In this document: positions 60,601-64,000 of the stretch, piece after piece
How positions within the stretch are numbered: position 1 is the first letter of the stretch
How the letters are laid out: each line of letters opens with the position of its first letter
Assembly: GCA_950022295.1 (NCBI GenBank)
Contig: OX465596.1
Span: 2,170,001 to 2,234,000 of the forward strand
DNA from: Bromus sterilis
Taxonomy: Eukaryota; Streptophyta; Magnoliopsida; Poales; Poaceae
Length of the DNA stretch: 64,000 bases
Direction of reading: 5' to 3'
The notes under the pieces: generated by a model
Told to the model about the DNA's origin: nothing
Databases searched by the model: none
What the model saw: the letters and a program-made list of their open reading frames with translations, nothing else
Translations under genes and position numbers: made by a program

Positions 60601-61525
60601 GTTCTTGAGTATCCATAGGGACAGTAATATTATTCAAATTGAATCAATAATTACATCATCGCGTTTAGCGATTGTTAAAATAACTCTTTTTCTCATAGGA
60701 AAAGTGCAAATGTTGTTTTTACTGCCCTAAGTATAGAGTTAGTGGCGCATATGTCCACAAAGCACTTAATTATACTCTCTCATCAGATTGACCCCCATAG
60801 AAATCTATATATAGTTTTGAAGATTCTCAATACGAAAATCTTTATTAGATATATAGAATACATACAAATGTATATTTGTATCAAAGTGCTGATACATTAT
60901 ATTGTGATAAACAATATATGATGATAACGACAACAATGTATGTATTACAACAATAAATGAATGTTGATAAGGAGTTGGGAGACTAGTGAAGTCTCGAAAA
61001 CATGTCATGTAAGTCATATTTAATGACCATGTTCTGCTTGTTCATGAAATTTCATGACTGTCAGAGAGCTTTGTTGTTACATGATGTGAACAATAGCTTC
61101 CTGGATACAGTCAGATTGAAGATTGAAGTGTGCTTCATATCTTTACCCTTCAGCGGATCGGTTGTGTCATGGATTGTTTGAATAAATTGATCATATGTCG
61201 TAGGGTATGGCATTTGGGTGGATGCTGGTAGCATACACACTTTTGACAAAGATTAGTTTTTATGAAACTTCGTCTTTGTAGTGCCTTTCCCACGATATGA
61301 TGCTTGTGGCTTGTGCTTCTTGTTGCATTTGCATTTCCCTTTGCAGTTTTTTAATTGACTTCTAAGAGAGCCATCAAACTGTGATATCCCGAAAATGTGC
61401 ATATACACCATGTAGAGGAGAAACACCGACATGGTTGTAATGATGATTGTTAAAGATTTCATCAAGTTTCTCCTCCTAGAGTAGTAAATGTAGGAAATCA
61501 GAGATAAAATAGGGATCTTTTGCAC
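57620..61525 (-). pseudogene. Copia polyprotein remains (gag to RNase H)
   Basis: Recognisable pieces on the minus strand are: a gag-like Cys/Lys-rich piece with KCKCNKKHKPQ (near 61320), an integrase-end piece with NNLPISFTDYNGVTQSYNP (59350-59425), the RT start AIQEEIASLNKRKVFTKV (58810-58870), LQKSLYGL-like and DVVTTYINVSLDSDI pieces (58515-58700), the RT/RNase H linker QSLDVEKDPF (about 58150), and an RNase H piece with PTIIYNDN (about 57765). Each stretch ends at stops or shifts, so no protein can be made. Confidence 0.75.
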
Positions 61526-62659
61526 GATTTTGTTGCTATAATTAAGATCCTATCAATAGTAAAAATAGTATACAATGTCTTCTATTTTCACCATATTGTG
61601 GGTTGTTTTTGCAAATTGCAAGTTGAAGCAAATTTTATGAACCTCATGATTGTCATGATTTCATACCTTATTGATAACTTGCCACATGTTCACTCATAAT
61701 TGTGATTTTCTAGCGGGGCATGCACCATGGGGTGGTTGACGTGCCGCTATAATTTCATGAGACACATTATTGACCTCAACATTCATATGCCATGTAGATT
61801 AGTTGTGACCATCGAGAGTTCGCTCATCGAATTATGGTAATCTTGGCTTACATGGGGTTCAAACCATAGACTTTTTGTTTATCTACTTGTCAGTAAATTA
61901 GAAGTCATCATGGTAATGTTGTAATAAAATTTTGCAAAGTTGCAAGTTCAAGTGAAGACTTGAATATAGATATCAAATCATCTATGATAACACTTTGGAG
62001 ATAATTACATCTATTATGAGGTATATCTCACAGTACTAAGAAACATAATCTGACTATAGTCAGTAGATGTCTTGGTCTTAGTACCTTATGTTATTGTATG
62101 ATTAAAATATATGGAAGAGCATAATGAAGGTAGTCAGAATGTCAATTTTGACAAAATGTAGACCTTATATTAATTGTGGATAATCTGCATATTGCGCAGT
62201 AGATGCCACTTTATCTTGTGATCCCATATATAAATTTGAGATGATGATTTTTTTTGCATATCACTTCAATTCGAATTAAGTTAATTTTGTGCTTTGCAAG
62301 CATTTTTGAACTTAATTGATGATGAATTGATATTTCCATTGCAAAATAATATGTTGTACCATGTGTATATGTTGTAGGGATTGCAAAGTGCAAACACATT
62401 GAATATATAATATATTATGTTGTAATAATGTTGCATATTGATGCTCAAGCGAAAAACTTGTATCAAATTGCAAGATAATTCAGCCGAGTGAATTAATATT
62501 TTGCGAAAAGAAATTCAATCTTAATCGCAATAAGATTGTTTTTACCAAATGGACATGTTATAGGGATTGCTAGAGAGCAAACACATTGAACATGGCATAA
62601 ACTCCAAAACAAATATGAAGTTCAGTGACTAAATCGAAATCTAGTCAAAAGGGATAAAA

Positions 62660-63752
62660 TTCCTCAATGTGGAATTTTGCAGTCAGGAGGTTCCGTGTGT
62701 TGTCGTCGTGACATCACCAGGGCTGCCGCGTGATGCGGTCGCGCCAGGGAACGATGCTGTCAGTGAAGGACACATGGTCTGGTTGTCATGTGCTTCGCAA
62801 CAGACCACCGTATCGGACTGCAGTAGGCCGATGGCCATGGTCGGACGCCTGAGGACGCCGCGCGCTAGACGTGTCGGACGTTAGTCTCCATTGCCACCGG
62901 GGCCGCGAGCCGGGACGGAGAGGGCGGCACGCGCCGTATGCCGCGACCGGGAGGTCGACGCTAGGTAGTGCCCTGCCATGGCCGCAGAGCTTCCGGTTGG
63001 AAGTTGATTGATGTTAACCACAAAGGAATAATCAAGTTGTGCTTTCCCCTGATTGATTCATCGCCGGCGTAAACGATACATTGGCGTACCCAAACGTGGT
63101 TTAACTTTCATTGTCTCCTGAATTCTGATGCGATTTGATAGATAGCATGTGCGGCTGTATGAACACGACAATCGCTTCAAATCGAGCATGTGCGTGATGG
63201 CCTTGAGCGCCGGCGGCACCGACCCGGCCATCTCCTGGAACTCCCCTGCGTGTCAGGACCAAGCCGTCCGCCATACCAGGCCGCTGCTTCGACGAAGAAC
63301 ATCTTCCAGTTCTTGCTTCTAGCCAAATATACTTGCTGCAAATTGATGCATGCAAAGATTGTATGATACAAGTATATATTTAATCTAAGCAAGATCGGAC
63401 AATCCATGCATGAAGTCTCGATTTTGTAAGAATAAAAGTAAATCTCCCTTTCGTGCGTTGGAGGGCTTCGTCCAGCCGTGTGCCGTCAATGGACTGTCGC
63501 CATCGCCGTCGGGGGCCGCGCCGGGTTGAGCACCGACAGGACCGGGGAACACCACGCGCTCCCGGATGCAGGCCGCCGTTTCGACGAGGCCAGTGCTGCA
63601 TCCGCCTGTTGGGTCATGTCGCCGGTACCAACTACCAAGGTCTCGCCACGCCGGAGGGCGCCGCTGCAAGGCCTATGGTTCGTTCCTCCTTGCGGTAACT
63701 GCCTCCGTTCCTACTGCCTATTTGCTGTCTGTAAAGAGGCGTGCTGATAACG
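62660..63752 (-). other. GC-rich leader region of the Copia element
   Basis: Segments 62690-62990 and 63180-63740 are clearly GC-rich, unlike the AT-rich remainder of the element. They follow the 5' LTR in minus orientation, where the leader and the start of gag should be. The frames in it are short and none is convincingly coding. Confidence 0.5.
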
Positions 63753-63969
63753 TGTGAAGAATCAAACGAATTAATCTGAAACTTGTGTTTATTGCTTGTG
63801 GGCGAAGCCCTATTTATACAAGGATTTGGGGTGCCAATGACACCTGTTACGAAAAACATGACTGTTCGAAGAGATACAACTGTTGAGAGAGAGAGGGATT
63901 GAAGAAGTGTCTATACATAAGGGACACAACTCTACGAAAGGATGCTTTGGGCATCAACTATTCCTAATA
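63753..63969 (-). repeat. 5' LTR of the Copia element
   Basis: It closely matches 56692-56912 over about 200 bases (from gaatcaaacgaatta to ctattccta). The end reads CCTAATA where CCTAACA is expected, a single transition. Confidence 0.8.
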
Positions 63970-64000
63970 GGTCGTTGCATGCCCTCGAATGTCGTTTATT

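Larger units (their letters stand above)
56692..63969 (-). mobile_element. Decayed Copia-type LTR retrotransposon, minus strand
   Basis: LTR copies of about 220 bp lie at 56692-56912 and 63753-63969. On the minus strand they begin TGTTAGGAATAGTTGATGCC. A polypurine tract GCAAGGGGGAG precedes the 3' LTR at 56913-56923. The 5' LTR is followed by CGTTATCAGCACG at about 63752-63740, a sequence found after many plant Copia LTRs. Fragments of the polyprotein appear in the right order on the minus strand: gag-like (61250-61520), integrase C-terminal part (59228-59428), RT start (58695-58973), RT middle (58514-58714) and RNase H (about 57640-57800). All are broken by stops and shifts. The flanking bases do not form a clear target duplication (accaa and ggtcg). 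Confidence 0.82.

Overview
The window looks like a piece of a large grass nuclear genome, most likely Triticeae (wheat, Aegilops or barley relatives). I base this on three things seen in the sequence: GC-rich, intron-containing plant genes in an AT-rich background, deeply nested LTR retrotransposons with very long LTRs, and a CACTA transposon with a full gene set. Species cannot be fixed without a database search.

Layout. (1) 1-10270, minus strand: a large nine-exon gene for the nucleolar ribosome-biogenesis factor URB1/Npa1. All splice phases join cleanly, but its 3' end is not visible. (2) 11266-31846: one LTR retrotransposon with about 4.27-kb LTRs and a tiny non-coding interior. Its 5' LTR has been hit by a 1.56-kb solo LTR (14625-16186) and a second solo LTR (16962-26706). 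The second one was in turn hit by two related 4.0-4.1-kb solo LTRs (17101-21111 and 21946-26046). Target-site duplications support each level, and a 197-bp tandem duplication copied the LTR end and primer binding site. (3) 32441-34035: another solo LTR. (4) 34331-43670: a 9.3-kb CACTA transposon with TIRs, a 3-bp ATA target duplication, subterminal repeats, a TNP2-type transposase gene and a second (TNPA/Transposase_24-like) gene. Both genes carry nonsense codons. A long hairpin lies upstream of the transposase. (5) 43671-56691: a gene-bearing island with small transposon debris. It holds an AP2/ERF-like pseudogene, an intact six-exon MYB-CC (PHR/PHL-type) transcription factor gene (46496-48342), a MULE-type MITE, a single-exon gene for a 155-residue acidic protein (49965-50432, minus) with telo-box and site II promoter motifs, a likely Helitron and an RNase H-like LINE fragment. 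(6) 56692-63969: a decayed Copia-type LTR retrotransposon on the minus strand.

Three genes look functional or near-functional: URB1 (large-subunit pre-rRNA processing), the MYB-CC factor (this family includes phosphate-starvation regulators) and the small acidic protein, whose promoter motifs are typical of plant translation and ribosome genes. Everything else is mobile DNA or its remains. The items most worth a second look are the CACTA-borne hairpin, the duplication that preserves an ancestral target-site duplication, the inverted-repeat modules shared by two LTR families, and the in-frame last intron of the MYB-CC gene.
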